This document shows, in pieces, positions 52,125-61,822 of a stretch of 64,000 nucleotides of DNA (its first letter is position 1; each line of letters opens with the position of its first letter). Source of the stretch: Progne subis subis. Its lineage: Eukaryota > Chordata > Aves > Passeriformes > Hirundinidae. The DNA lies in assembly GCA_022316685.1 (NCBI GenBank), contig JAKJHU010000065.1, positions 3,776,322 through 3,840,321 on the forward strand, written 5' to 3'. Under the pieces are notes generated by a model. It did not search any database. It saw only the letters and a program-made list of their open reading frames with translations, and had not been told where the DNA came from. The position numbers and the translations under genes were made by a program.

Positions 52125-52896
52125 GTGGGTTTTATGTCAATAACCAGTATCCTCTTGATAGACACACTGCTCTACTGGTTGTTAACGTGAGGCCCTGAGG
52201 GCTCCCTGTTCACTGATGGGTAAGAGCCAGCCCAGGCATCCTGAAGAAAAGTTAAATTGATGTGGCCTTAGTTCTCTGTCTGGCTTTTGGGCTGCTTCCT
52301 CCTCAAGGGGGAAAGAAGTGTGTATTGGGAGGAAAGTGTGTTTGTGTTTGGGTATCAAGTGCTACTGCTGGGCCAGTTTGTGCAACTCACAAAGCCAGCT
52401 TTGTTGGTTGTCACAGAGATGCAGATGAAAACAACAGTTTGTTTATATAAGGTATCCCTTTGCTGATGGTACTGTACACTGTAGGGATTTTGTAGACAAG
52501 AATTCCCTCTCTTTGTCCCTGGATGCCCATAGATGCAGGTTTATGATGGGTGATCCTGTTGCTTTGACACTTGCTAGGGTGGCTGGCCCCCACAGCCAGC
52601 CTGAAAAGATAAAATGCTGCCGCTTTATTGCTGGATGGAGATCTACCTTGTATTGGCACATCCTGATTCAAGATTCCATGCTGGTGTGCCTGACTCTGTA
52701 ATCAACAGAACTTTAAGAAGGTGGCTAGCACTTAGCATGGGTGCGATGAGGGTTGTGGGATGGATGGTCCTTCACCTCTGAGGGAAAGAGTCTTTGTGTT
52801 AGGAATGCAGGTGCTTGACCCTGTGCTTGGCTTTATGGTGGTGATCTGAGCTCTGCCTCTGCCCGGTGGGTCTAAGCTGATGCTCTCTGTCTCTAG
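52125..52896 (+). other. FLNB: FLNB intron 6
   Basis: A 772-bp intron, GTGGGT to TCTCTAG. Nothing recognisable inside. Confidence 0.85.
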
Positions 52897-53059
52897 GTTT
52901 CAGTTCTGTTTGCTGGGCAGCACATCTCGAAGAGCCCCTTTGAAGTGAATGTTGACAAAGCCCAGGGAGATGCAAGCAAAGTGACGGCAAAGGGACCGGG
53001 ACTGGAGGCAGCAGGGAACATTGCCAATAAGCCTACCTACTTTGACATCTACACAGCAG
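52897..53059 (+). CDS. FLNB: FLNB exon 7: end of Ig repeat 1, start of repeat 2
   Basis: Residues 329-382. It ends repeat 1 with [20 protein letters not shown], including the SPF signature of the G strand, then begins repeat 2 with [20 protein letters not shown] and [15 protein letters not shown]. Acceptor CTCTAG, donor GTAAGC, 163 bp, phase 0 to phase 1. Confidence 0.97.
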
Positions 53060-54335
53060 GTAAGCAGGATGAGTAGTGATTGAAATCCTGCATTTCGTCA
53101 AATGTGAGAACCTAAGGTCCTGGAGAAATAAAAAAGCTGAAAAGTGGATGAGAATTTGTAGCCCCATCAAGCTCATAAGTGAAATAACAGCTGGGCTGCT
53201 CAGAAGGCTTCAGCTGTGTATGAAATATTTGAAGTGCAGAGCTGAGCTGGGGCCAAGGGGTGGCTAAGCCTGACCCAGAAATTTGCCATGGATTTGCTGG
53301 ATGGCAGCAATCAAGTTCCTGGCTGGTTTCTTTTTTTCTTTCTCAGTTTAAACAGGAATGTGACACATTGAACATAAATGTGATGGATAAACTGTGAGCA
53401 AACTGTAAACACGTAGTGTGTTCCATATTTAGCTCTGCAGAAAGAACCTGCTGCAGTGTTACTTTGAGTTCATAATTCAGTGATGAACCAGTTCAGCCTC
53501 TATTGTAATTATTAGAGGGCTACTATCTTCATTAGGGCATCTCCATCACATTATTTGTTACCTGCTATTAGGCCAATGCTGTAGCCTAGAGGAATGAGTC
53601 AGTAAGATGCTACAAATGTTAATTCATTTAGAACAATGTGAAACTACTTAGGGCAGTTACTTGTAGCATTTAAGCACCAAAATATGCTGAGTAGCTTATT
53701 TGAAGTAGCTTGCCTTCTGCCTGGGGGAGTTTAGGGATAAAATTAAATGTTATAGTGAGGGAAGTATTATGTTCAGCCTCTGACTGGGAGAGAGAGTGTT
53801 CTGAATCATGTAAAGACATGTCTTGCCTCCGAAAGTGTATAGAAAATTGGTTTTATTGTATGATGAGTTGAATAAGATGTGAGAGGATAGCAGGTGTCTG
53901 AACAAAACTGAATGCATGTAGTCCAGCAGAAAATCCTTGTCAGACCAGCATTCATTTGTCCAATCTCTTAATCTAAACCACTTCAAAGCTTGAGAGATTG
54001 AACTGCCTGGTAAAACTGTGGGCTGATCTGCAGTAAAGTTCCTACAGGAAGATATGGTAACCAGGCTGTATGTATATTTAGTAGTACTATGTTGTGAAAC
54101 CCTGTGTTGTCTGGAGCCACAGAGCAACCTGTCAGTTTGACTTCGTGGAATGCCACCATGCTGTCTTGCCCACTCCCTGCTCAAATGTTTGATTGCTGTC
54201 AGTAAAAGCAGAACGCAGAGGCTGTGTCTAGAACTGGCAGCAGAGAATAGCTGGCTGAGCCTGGACAGCTGGTTGGTAGTCTGAAACCAGGATGCCTGTT
54301 GCTGGTGGGCTCAGCTGGGCTTGTTTCCTTTGCAG
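53060..54335 (+). other. FLNB: FLNB intron 7
   Basis: A 1276-bp intron, GTAAGC to TTTGCAG. The minus-strand open frame at 53750-54184 has no recognisable domain and is taken as chance. Confidence 0.85.
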
Positions 54336-54533
54336 GTGCTGGTGTGGGTGATGTGATTGTGGAAGTGGAGGATCCTCAGGGGAGAAACCTTGCTGAAGTT
54401 GTAGTGGAAGACAAAGGCAACCAAGTCTACCGTTGCACCTATAAAGCTGTTCAAGCTGGTCCTCACATTGTCAAAGTCACTTTTGCTGGGGAGGCAATTC
54501 CCAAAACTCCTTGCACTGTTCTCATTGGAGAGG
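54336..54533 (+). CDS. FLNB: FLNB exon 8: Ig repeat 2
   Basis: Residues 383-448, from GAGVGDVIVEVEDPQGRN through IPKTPCTVLIGE. It is the main body of Ig repeat 2, with the VYRCTYK strand. The usual SPF tripeptide of the last strand is TPC here, a substitution not seen in the other repeats of this window. Acceptor TTTGCAG, donor GTATGT, 198 bp, phase 1 on both sides. The open frame runs on past 54533, but the next exon joins correctly only at this donor. Confidence 0.96.
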
Positions 54534-56219
54534 GTATGTTTTTTAAAAATGCATATAAATGTAGATGGCCACTTTTCTCCTTGGATATGATCACAGAATA
54601 TGCTTGGATCATGCCTTTTATATTCTCTGTACCTTTCAACATCTTGTTCTTGTGTCAGTGGGTCACCTGAGTACTCTCAGGGTAAACCAGTGCTTTCTAA
54701 CAGTAATATGGCTTTTGTTGCTAGTTTCTTTTCTGCCTAGACTTACAAATGTTAAGCTGCCCTTTGAATTTTTTTGAGTAATTTATGCAGCTATGCAGTG
54801 TCTTGCTGTTTTCCACCCTTATTCCTCAAATGACTGTATTTACTGTTTTCCTCCTTAACGGACACCTAATTTGCTTTCTGTTCCATCCTTACGTGCTCCT
54901 ATGCTTTTAGATCTCTGCTCATCTCTCCTGAGCTACCCTCCATTTGTGGAATTTTGGACTTCACTGCTAATGGCTTCATAGTTGGTAAGAGGTGTGCAGG
55001 ATGCTCCGTCATGTTTGCTTTTTGTTAGCTTCTAGCCTGCAGCTTGTCCCAGCCAAAAGGATTTTTGGTTTTGTTGGGTTGGGGAGGAAAGTTGCAAGTG
55101 AACTGAAGCTTTCTGTAACCCAGTCAGTGAAACTGGCTTAACCACAAGCTGCCTGACGCAGCTGTGTAAGTGCTCTGCAAGTTGTACCCACTCCACGTCA
55201 GCCAGGCTCTTGTGTGTTCCCACTGAGCTTTCAGAGCTGGCAGATGGCACACAAACCTCGCTCACACTGTCCAGTGTAGGACACGGGGCAACGTTGGCTG
55301 CTGCAGGGGTGAGGAGAAAACCTGTAAGCTGTTGTATAATGAGTGAAAAACTAACAAGCTGCTTGGCAGACTTGTGCTCCCGCTGTAAGCACAGCGTGCT
55401 TGGGGAAAATGCATGTTTGGTTTACAGTGCTGGGAAGCTGTGGTTGTTTGTAAGTCTCTTCAAACCTCTCAGGTCTCTGGCGTTGAAAACCTCATGACAG
55501 CTGGGATTGTGTAATTATTCCTAAGTGCGCGTAATTTCTGTAGCCAGCCTGCAGGCCCAGAGAAGTGCTTGCAGTAAAGAGGCCAAGATAAGCCTAAGCC
55601 ATGTGTAACCCTCCTGCCCCACCCTGCTTCAGTCTGCAGAGGGCTTGGTGACTTTGCTTCTGTGAAAGGGTGGACTGTGACAAGCGGCAGGGGGGATTGA
55701 TGTGCCCTCTTTTAATGACGCACAGGCAAAACTCAGCTTTGCTAATAGCAGTCATCCCAGTCATGTGCTTCTGAAAGACCAGAAGAATAATACTGTTCAC
55801 TGGGGCTTATCTGCAGAAGTACCCTTCACCCCACGCTGCAGTGGGCCTCAACGCAAAAGGCGTCAGGAAAGTTGTGTCTGTGGTAAATTTCTCTGTGATA
55901 GCTGTGTAAAAGTCTCGTATTCCTAACTGGCATTGAGTTGAAAAGCAGCAGGGCTTCAGCGTGCAATGATTCTAAAAAAATGGTCTTGGAGGAGGTCAGT
56001 GTTGCCTGGCTGCACTGACTGCTACTGCCTAAAAGCCAGGGGGCACAGACAGCAGCTAGGCAGACTCCTGTCTGTCTGCCCTAATGCTATAACCTTGTGC
56101 TAAAAGCTAAGCTGTGGTTGCCCTGAGTCAACATTAAACTGAAGGTTGTCCCAGGCTGGCTAGGCTATACCTGTATGTTGAGATCAGAGACAGTAGTAAT
56201 GCCTGAAGTTGCCTTGCAG
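54534..56219 (+). other. FLNB: FLNB intron 8
   Basis: A 1686-bp intron, GTATGT to CCTTGCAG. Nothing recognisable inside. Confidence 0.85.
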
Positions 56220-56357
56220 CCTGCAACCCCAACGCCTGTCGTGCCACTGGTCGAGGTCTGCAGCCCAAGGGCGTCCGTATCAGGGAGACGGCCGACTTCA
56301 AGGTTGATACAAGAGCAGCAGGGAGCGGAGATCTTGGAGTGACTATAAAGGGACCAA
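56220..56357 (+). CDS. FLNB: FLNB exon 9: Ig repeat 3, first half
   Basis: Residues 449-494, starting [20 protein letters not shown] and continuing [20 protein letters not shown] with a final TIKGP. The CNPNAC cysteine pair and GLQPKGVR are hallmarks of repeat 3 in filamins A and B. Acceptor TTGCAG. The donor is GTGAGT at 56358, leaving a single A of the next lysine codon. 138 bp, phase 1 on both sides. Confidence 0.96.
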
Positions 56358-57493
56358 GTGAGTGTGGGGGTGAATCTGTGCCGTGCATGTGTTTTGGGGA
56401 AGGGGGAGGAGCAGAGCCTGGGAAAAGGAAGAGCAGGAAGGAGGTGGCGTCCTGATGGATGGCATCTGTATCATGAGCCAGATTTCGGGAGGGTTTATTG
56501 GTTCTTTGTGTCTATTGGGGAAGTTTTGATCTGCAGGGCTGGATAAGATTATATCTGGTTTTAGTTCTTTCCATTTCAATGCATCAGTTAGCAAAACTGA
56601 GGAAATCTGTACATCTGCCTGCTGTGGCCTCCAAGTTTTATGGGTACGCATTGCATCCTCATGCAATCTGTGGAAGCAAGTCACACGCCAGGATCTCTGG
56701 CAGTGTGGAAATCCAGCTCTCATAAAGCTGGGAATGGCTCAGAGCAGTATTCCTGTTGGCACTACCTGCTTGGGCTCACAAGTAGAGGAGGAAAGAAACC
56801 CATAGGCTTTCAGAGACCATCTGTGAGGATCCATCCCCAGGTCCCTTGGTCCTGAGCTCTGGATGTGGCCCTCTGCCTGGGAGGACGGGAACACAGGGGC
56901 CGCGGGCTCATGTGGCTGCCAGCAGCAGTCCCTGTGTGGTACTCTGAGCCCACCACCTCCCTCCCCCCTCCTGGCGCAGCACTCAAAGGTGCATTGTATT
57001 GCCTTCACCTCCTCCACGCACACAGAGCTCCGACTGTGTGGCTTCATGAGGCTGGGGGGAAAAAGCAACAGACGTATCAATGTAAATTTTAGCGTATTAA
57101 GCTTTTCTTCCTAAATTCTTCATCTTGAAGAAAATGAAAAGTAGGCATTCCCTGCATGTTTGTGGTTACAAAGTCTGACAAATGTTAAGCTTTTTTGTTT
57201 TAACATATGACATGCATCATACTGCAGACTAAGAAAATAAAACACAAGGGAATTTATTAAGTCTGGTAACTTAAAATACTTTCTGCTGTATTTCTTCTGG
57301 AAGTGTTTGCTGCCTTTGACCTAGGGGGCAGCTAGAACTAACTTCCCTTATAACCTGACCTTTTTTTTTTTTTTTGGTGGAAGAAATTTATTCTTGCAAG
57401 CTAAAATAAATACTAGAAAACATGAACTTGTCTGAGTAATTGAAAGCAGGATGGAAACTCTTTAAGTTCAATGCTGAACTGATCTTTCAACAG
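56358..57493 (+). other. FLNB: FLNB intron 9
   Basis: A 1136-bp intron with a 15-nt T run at 57361-57375. The acceptor is TTTCAACAG. Nothing else recognisable. Confidence 0.85.
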
Positions 57494-57620
57494 AGGGCTT
57501 GGAGGAGTTGGTGAAACAAAAAGGCTTTATGGATGGTATATATGCATTTGAATATTACCCAGCCACACCAGGGAAGTACGTTGTCACAATTACATGGGGT
57601 GGGCAAAACATCCCAAAAAG
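57494..57620 (+). CDS. FLNB: FLNB exon 10: Ig repeat 3, middle
   Basis: Residues 495-537, KGLEELVKQKGFMDGIYAFE followed by YYPATPGKYVVTITWGGQ and NIPK. EELVKQK separates FLNB from FLNA, which has a shorter segment here. Acceptor CAACAG, donor GTGAGT, 127 bp. It ends two bases into the serine codon of the SPF motif. Confidence 0.96.
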
Positions 57621-58132
57621 GTGAGTCAAAAGTAGCTTTTTGGGCATTTTTATGTCCTTCAGTGGGTCGTGTAGTTGGTGGGCTTTTAACGCAATGCTGA
57701 CCTTTGAAGAAGCACTGGGCAGACAAGTTAGTGGCAAATTGTTGTAAGATTTTATTTTTAACAGCCTGAATTCAGGCTGCAGCAGCTTGACAAAGCTCTG
57801 AAGGGTGATTTGCATCAGTCTAATAAAACTTGGTGGATCATGCAGCTTGGACTTTGCTGTAAGGTTTTTGAAGGGATCTGTTATTTCAGTGTCCACAGCT
57901 ATAACAAGCAGAGCAAGTATTCAGCGCTCAGGATTTGTGGTGGAAGATGTAAGCAAGTGATGGGTTGGATAACCTCTCTGCTAGAAAGACACTGCTGATT
58001 ACTGTGCCACCACATGATAGCATGTATTAATTTGGAAAATTCAATGTAAAACCTCATTAAAATGCCTGGGGGAAAACACAGATGCTGTATTTGTCCCCAT
58101 TTCTAATGCCATGCTTTGTTTTTCTCTGGTAG
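57621..58132 (+). other. FLNB: FLNB intron 10
   Basis: A 512-bp intron, GTGAGT to CTCTGGTAG. Nothing recognisable inside. Confidence 0.85.
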
Positions 58133-58269
58133 CCCCTTTGAAGTTCAGGTGGGTCATGAAGCAGGTCCTCAGAAAGTGCGAGCCTGGGGGCCAGGACTGC
58201 ATGAGGGAGTTGTGGGCAAGTCAGCCGACTTTGTGGTCGAGTCCATTGGCACAGAAGTTGGCTCTCTTG
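58133..58269 (+). CDS. FLNB: FLNB exon 11: end of repeat 3, start of repeat 4
   Basis: Residues 537-582. The SPFEVQVG G strand of repeat 3 is followed by repeat 4: [20 protein letters not shown] then [21 protein letters not shown] is highly conserved between filamins. The splice splits the SPF serine codon. Acceptor GGTAG, donor GTATGT, 137 bp, phase 2 to phase 1. Confidence 0.97.
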
Positions 58270-58624
58270 GTATGTTACTTGACTTAGTTTCCCTGAAATA
58301 TTTGTATCTTGCAATGCTAGCATGTTTCATGAGAAACAATAGGTTTCCCAACAGTAAAAAAAACATGTCTGTAAGACGCTGTGGTCTAAACAGAAACATC
58401 TACCAGAGTATCAAAGTCCTAGAGACAGGAGTGTGGTGTGTGATGGAGAATGTTAACCTGTGGTTTTGTGGGATGAGATCCAGAATGGAATGATGGATTG
58501 TCTCCTGCATTGCTGAAGAAGGATGACTGAGAGATCAGGCACGGTTATGGCTATTTGTGGAAATTGTGTTAAATTAGCAGCCACCACAAATCTAACACGA
58601 GGAACCTCCCCGTTCCTTTTTCAG
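58270..58624 (+). other. FLNB: FLNB intron 11
   Basis: A 355-bp intron, GTATGT to TTTTTCAG. Nothing recognisable inside. Confidence 0.85.
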
Positions 58625-58818
58625 GCTTTGCAATAGAAGGCCCTTCTCAGGCTAAAATTGAGTGTGATGACAAGAACGATGGCTCATGTGATGTGAAGTA
58701 CTGGCCCAAAGAGCCTGGTGAATATGCTGTGCACATCATGTGTGATGATGAGGACATAAAAGACAGCCCTTACATGGCCTTCATTCGACCGGCTTCAGGA
58801 GACTTCAATGCGGATAAG
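58625..58818 (+). CDS. FLNB: FLNB exon 12: rest of Ig repeat 4 and start of repeat 5
   Basis: Residues 583-647, [20 protein letters not shown] followed by [20 protein letters not shown] and [20 protein letters not shown]. The SPY variant replaces SPF at the end of repeat 4; the tyrosine form is also normal in human FLNB. Acceptor TTTCAG, donor GTGAGG, 194 bp, phase 1 to phase 0. Confidence 0.97.
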
Positions 58819-59137
58819 GTGAGGCACAGGGGTTTACCCATGGCATAGCATGTCTTTGGTGTAACTACAGTAGAGATGTTTCTAAAGGATCCTGGTAGCA
58901 AACTCTTAAGCTGCCTCTGCTTAAAGCTCTGAATTTGCCAAGGTATTACCCAGCCAGATATTCCCCAGCTTTTTCTAATAACACTGTTGTGGTTTTGAGT
59001 AATGTGATGGGAACTTGCTGAAAAAGTGTCGCATGCTTCATAGGGTTTGTGGAGGGGGCAGATTCTTCATACAGAAATCACTCAGTTTTGTTTCTCTTTC
59101 TGAACTACAAACTAACACTCTTGAGGTGCTCTTTTAG
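58819..59137 (+). other. FLNB: FLNB intron 12
   Basis: A 319-bp intron, GTGAGG to CTTTTAG. Nothing recognisable inside. Confidence 0.85.
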
Positions 59138-59251
59138 GTGAAGGCTTATGGCCCAGGCTTGGAGAGGACTGGCTGTATAGTGAACAATCCTGCTGAGTTC
59201 ACAGTTGAAACCAAGGATGCTGGGAAAGCTCCTCTGAAGATGTATGCACAG
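59138..59251 (+). CDS. FLNB: FLNB exon 13: Ig repeat 5, first half
   Basis: Residues 648-685, [20 protein letters not shown] followed by [18 protein letters not shown]. Typical A-C strands with the VKAYGPGLE repeat opener. 114 bp, phase 0 on both sides, so its loss would be frame-neutral. Acceptor TTTTAG, donor GTAAAA. Confidence 0.96.
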
Positions 59252-59754
59252 GTAAAAACCCAAAGGCAGCTGTGTGAAACTGCAGCAAAAGGGCTTTAAT
59301 ACTGTTTAGAAAAATACCTTAAGTATTTCTACTCACACACCACTTAATTCTGGACACGTGTAATTCAGTCAAAGCTCTGTGCTTTGATCTATGTAATGTA
59401 GTCAGGCAACAAGTGAAGACAAAGTGACTGCTCTGAAGTGTATGAAGTACATGACTTGGCTTCCTTACTTGCAGTCTCCTCAGCAAAGCAAGGTGTAATT
59501 TCCTTGAGTTGTCATTTGGAAGCACTGAAGTGTCTCTGAGCCTGTGAATTTTCTATGTGTTGTAGGATGGTGTATGAATGAGGAAGACTTACAGGAGTGT
59601 AAATTGCATGTTTCTTCAGTACTTCTGAGCTGCAATTCTGGGGAAAAAACAAAACAAAACAAACCTGACACATTTTGGAACAGTCTTGAGCTGTTCAAAC
59701 TATGCAAACATTTTTGAAGTACCTGAACCTTCTGCTTGTATTACTGCTTTTTAG
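59252..59754 (+). other. FLNB: FLNB intron 13
   Basis: A 503-bp intron, GTAAAA to CTTTTTAG. Nothing recognisable inside. Confidence 0.85.
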
Positions 59755-59898
59755 GATGGAGAAGGAAACCCTATAGATATCCAGATAAAGAGCAAGCCTG
59801 ATGGTGTGTTTGCCTGCTCCTATGTGCCAGTTAAGCCAATCAAACATACAATTTCTGTTGTCTGGGGAGGAGCCAATGTGCCCAATAGCCCATTTAGG
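59755..59898 (+). CDS. FLNB: FLNB exon 14: Ig repeat 5, second half
   Basis: Residues 686-733, [20 protein letters not shown] followed by [20 protein letters not shown] and NVPNSPFR. The WGGxxVPNSPF ending is the usual FG strand of a filamin repeat. 144 bp, phase 0 on both sides. Acceptor TTTTAG, donor GTAAGT. Confidence 0.97.
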
Positions 59899-60237
59899 GT
59901 AAGTACAGAGATGAATAGTTCTTAGTTCTAGCCAAATAGGACATTGGTGCTCACAACTACTTGTTAGTACAACTAGGATGATAAAACCCTTCTGTGAACT
60001 TCAAGAAGGTGTGCACTTCTGCTCCATTTTTCTAGAAATCTTACCCACTTGTATAAATATTTCTGTTTTTACCAGCTTACGTGGTGTTCTCCTATCAGCT
60101 CACCTGCAGCCTGGGAGATTTGCAGCCACTTATTTACATCTGTTATCCTGTAGCTTTTCTCCAAGCAATGCTCTGACTTGGCTGTGATTTCAAGTGTGAC
60201 AGAGATGTGTGATTTTGACCCTTGTGAATTTGCATAG
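59899..60237 (+). other. FLNB: FLNB intron 14
   Basis: A 339-bp intron, GTAAGT to TTGCATAG. Nothing recognisable inside. Confidence 0.85.
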
Positions 60238-60361
60238 GTCCTTATAGGTCAAGGGAGTCATCCTCAGAAAGTCAAAGTGTTTGGACCTGGTGTGGAGAGA
60301 ACTGGCCTGAAAGCAAGTGAGCCGACCCACTTCACTGTGGACTGCACAGATGCAGGAGAAG
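60238..60361 (+). CDS. FLNB: FLNB exon 15: last strand of repeat 5, start of repeat 6
   Basis: Residues 734-774. [10 protein letters not shown] closes repeat 5, then [20 protein letters not shown] and [11 protein letters not shown] open repeat 6. Glycine 751 of the FGPG turn, reported mutated in a human FLNB disorder, is conserved. 124 bp, phase 0 to phase 1; acceptor GCATAG, donor GTAAAA. Confidence 0.97.
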
Positions 60362-60620
60362 GTAAAAGCAGGCTGGGCTGTTCTGTGGTATCAGAATCAC
60401 AATCAGGTCATGCAAGGAGGGATTTTGTACTGTTCCATGCTGGTTTTCCTTATTTAGTGGAAAAACCTTGGGAAGCAGAATATTACAGTGAATTGTGATC
60501 TGTTCTGTTACATTAGTTAATGTGGTGACTCAGCTAGGAATGGGAATGGTCTGGCTATTGTGTCTGTGGCTAGCAGTGTCTGTGCTGTCCAGTAGCAAAA
60601 CCTCCACTTGATTTTCCTAG

Positions 60621-60781
60621 GTGATGTCAGTGTTGGAATTAAGTGTGATGCTCGTGTGGTCAGCAGTGAGGAAGAGGACATAGATTTTGACATCATCCAC
60701 AATGCTAACGATACATTCACAGTGAAATACTCACCACCTGCCGCCGGGCGCTACACTATTAAAGTGCTTTTTGCAGGAGAG
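60621..60781 (+). CDS. FLNB: FLNB exon 16: rest of Ig repeat 6 core
   Basis: Residues 775-828, [20 protein letters not shown] then [20 protein letters not shown] and [14 protein letters not shown]. The acidic [17 protein letters not shown] segment is specific to repeat 6 of filamins A and B. The exon must end at 60781 to join the EIPASPF of the next exon in frame, which makes the donor GTTCGT, an unusually weak 5' splice site. 161 bp, phase 1 to phase 0. Confidence 0.94.
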
Positions 60782-61323
60782 GTTCGTAATCTTCGCTTTG
60801 CAGCCTGATGTTTTGGTAATCTGTTTATCTGCTCTTTGATCACCGTGCATTTGGCAGTTCACTGCTGGCTCTTTCCATGTCAGCTCACATGCACTTGGTT
60901 TGGTCACTGTTTCTATAACAGCGTACAAAACGGAAATTTCTTTTGCAATACTTGCATGCATGCAAGTGAGAGGAGTTCGTTGGGGACGCTGAAGTTTGTG
61001 TAATGTGTTGGACTGGCATAATGAGTGTGGTCTTAATGGTGGAGGCAAGGCTGCCTTCTGAAGGAAAAAAACCTAAGTGACTTTTCAAGGAAAATAGGGG
61101 AAAAAAGTTTTCCTTAAGAATAAAAAACAGAGAGAGACAAACTTCCAGCTGTTAACTTTGCCCTATATTTTGAATTATACTACTCAGTAAGGCAATGTTT
61201 AAGTGAGGAGGAATTTTACTCAAGTTGCTGGAATTAAACAGAATTATCTCAAAATTATTATCTGTTTAATTTTGGCTAATGAAGAGTGACCTGGTTATTT
61301 TTGGAGTTGCATTTCTGTTGCAG
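60782..61323 (+). other. FLNB: FLNB intron 16
   Basis: A 542-bp intron with donor GTTCGT and acceptor TCTGTTGCAG. It contains an 18-bp perfect palindrome at 60950-60967. Intron 15 (60362-60620) and intron 17 (61415-61652) are shorter and hold nothing recognisable. Confidence 0.8.
60950..60967. repeat. Perfect 18-bp palindrome (GCATGC core)
   Basis: ACTTGCATGCATGCAAGT is self-complementary and contains overlapping ATGCA units. The octamer-like ATGCAAGT differs by one base from the POU octamer ATGCAAAT. No function is claimed. Confidence 0.45.
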
Positions 61324-61414
61324 GAAATTCCTGCCAGCCCATTCAGAGTTAAAGTGGATCCCTCACATGATGCCAGCAAAGTGAAAGCTGAAGGACCTGG
61401 GCTGAACAAAACTG
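61324..61414 (+). CDS. FLNB: FLNB exon 17: end of repeat 6, start of repeat 7
   Basis: Residues 829-858, [20 protein letters not shown] followed by [10 protein letters not shown]. The SPF motif closes repeat 6, and the [12 protein letters not shown] motif is the usual inter-repeat join. 91 bp, phase 0 to phase 1; acceptor TTGCAG, donor GTGAGA. Confidence 0.96.
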
Positions 61415-61652
61415 GTGAGAGCTGGGTGCATGTTGTGTAACCAGTACTGGCTCATGAGGAGCTGTTGCAGGATGGTCACAGCCTGGCTGAGCATTGCTGG
61501 AATGCAGCAGCAGGGTGGGGTGTCGGGCAGTTGGAAACAATGCCTTTTCCTTTGGCATTTTGCTTGACTGGGCTTTATTGGTACTGAATGCTTTTTGAGA
61601 GGAGGTCCTATGTGTGAGTTGTGTGTAAATTAGAATAAACATTTTTCTTCAG

Positions 61653-61822
61653 GTGTGGAAAGTGGCAAGCCAACGCACTTCACCGTGTTCACCAAGGGAG
61701 CTGGAAAGGCACCACTGGATGTGCAGTTCAGCAGCTCGGTGGCAGGAGAGGCAGTAATGGATGTGGATATCATTGACAACTATGACTATTCCCACACTAT
61801 TAGGTACACGCCCATACAGCAG
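61653..61822 (+). CDS. FLNB: FLNB exon 18: Ig repeat 7
   Basis: Residues 859-915, [20 protein letters not shown] then [20 protein letters not shown] and [27 protein letters not shown] identifies FLNB; FLNA has a different sequence here. 170 bp, phase 1 to phase 0; acceptor CTTCAG, donor GTAGGT. Confidence 0.97.
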
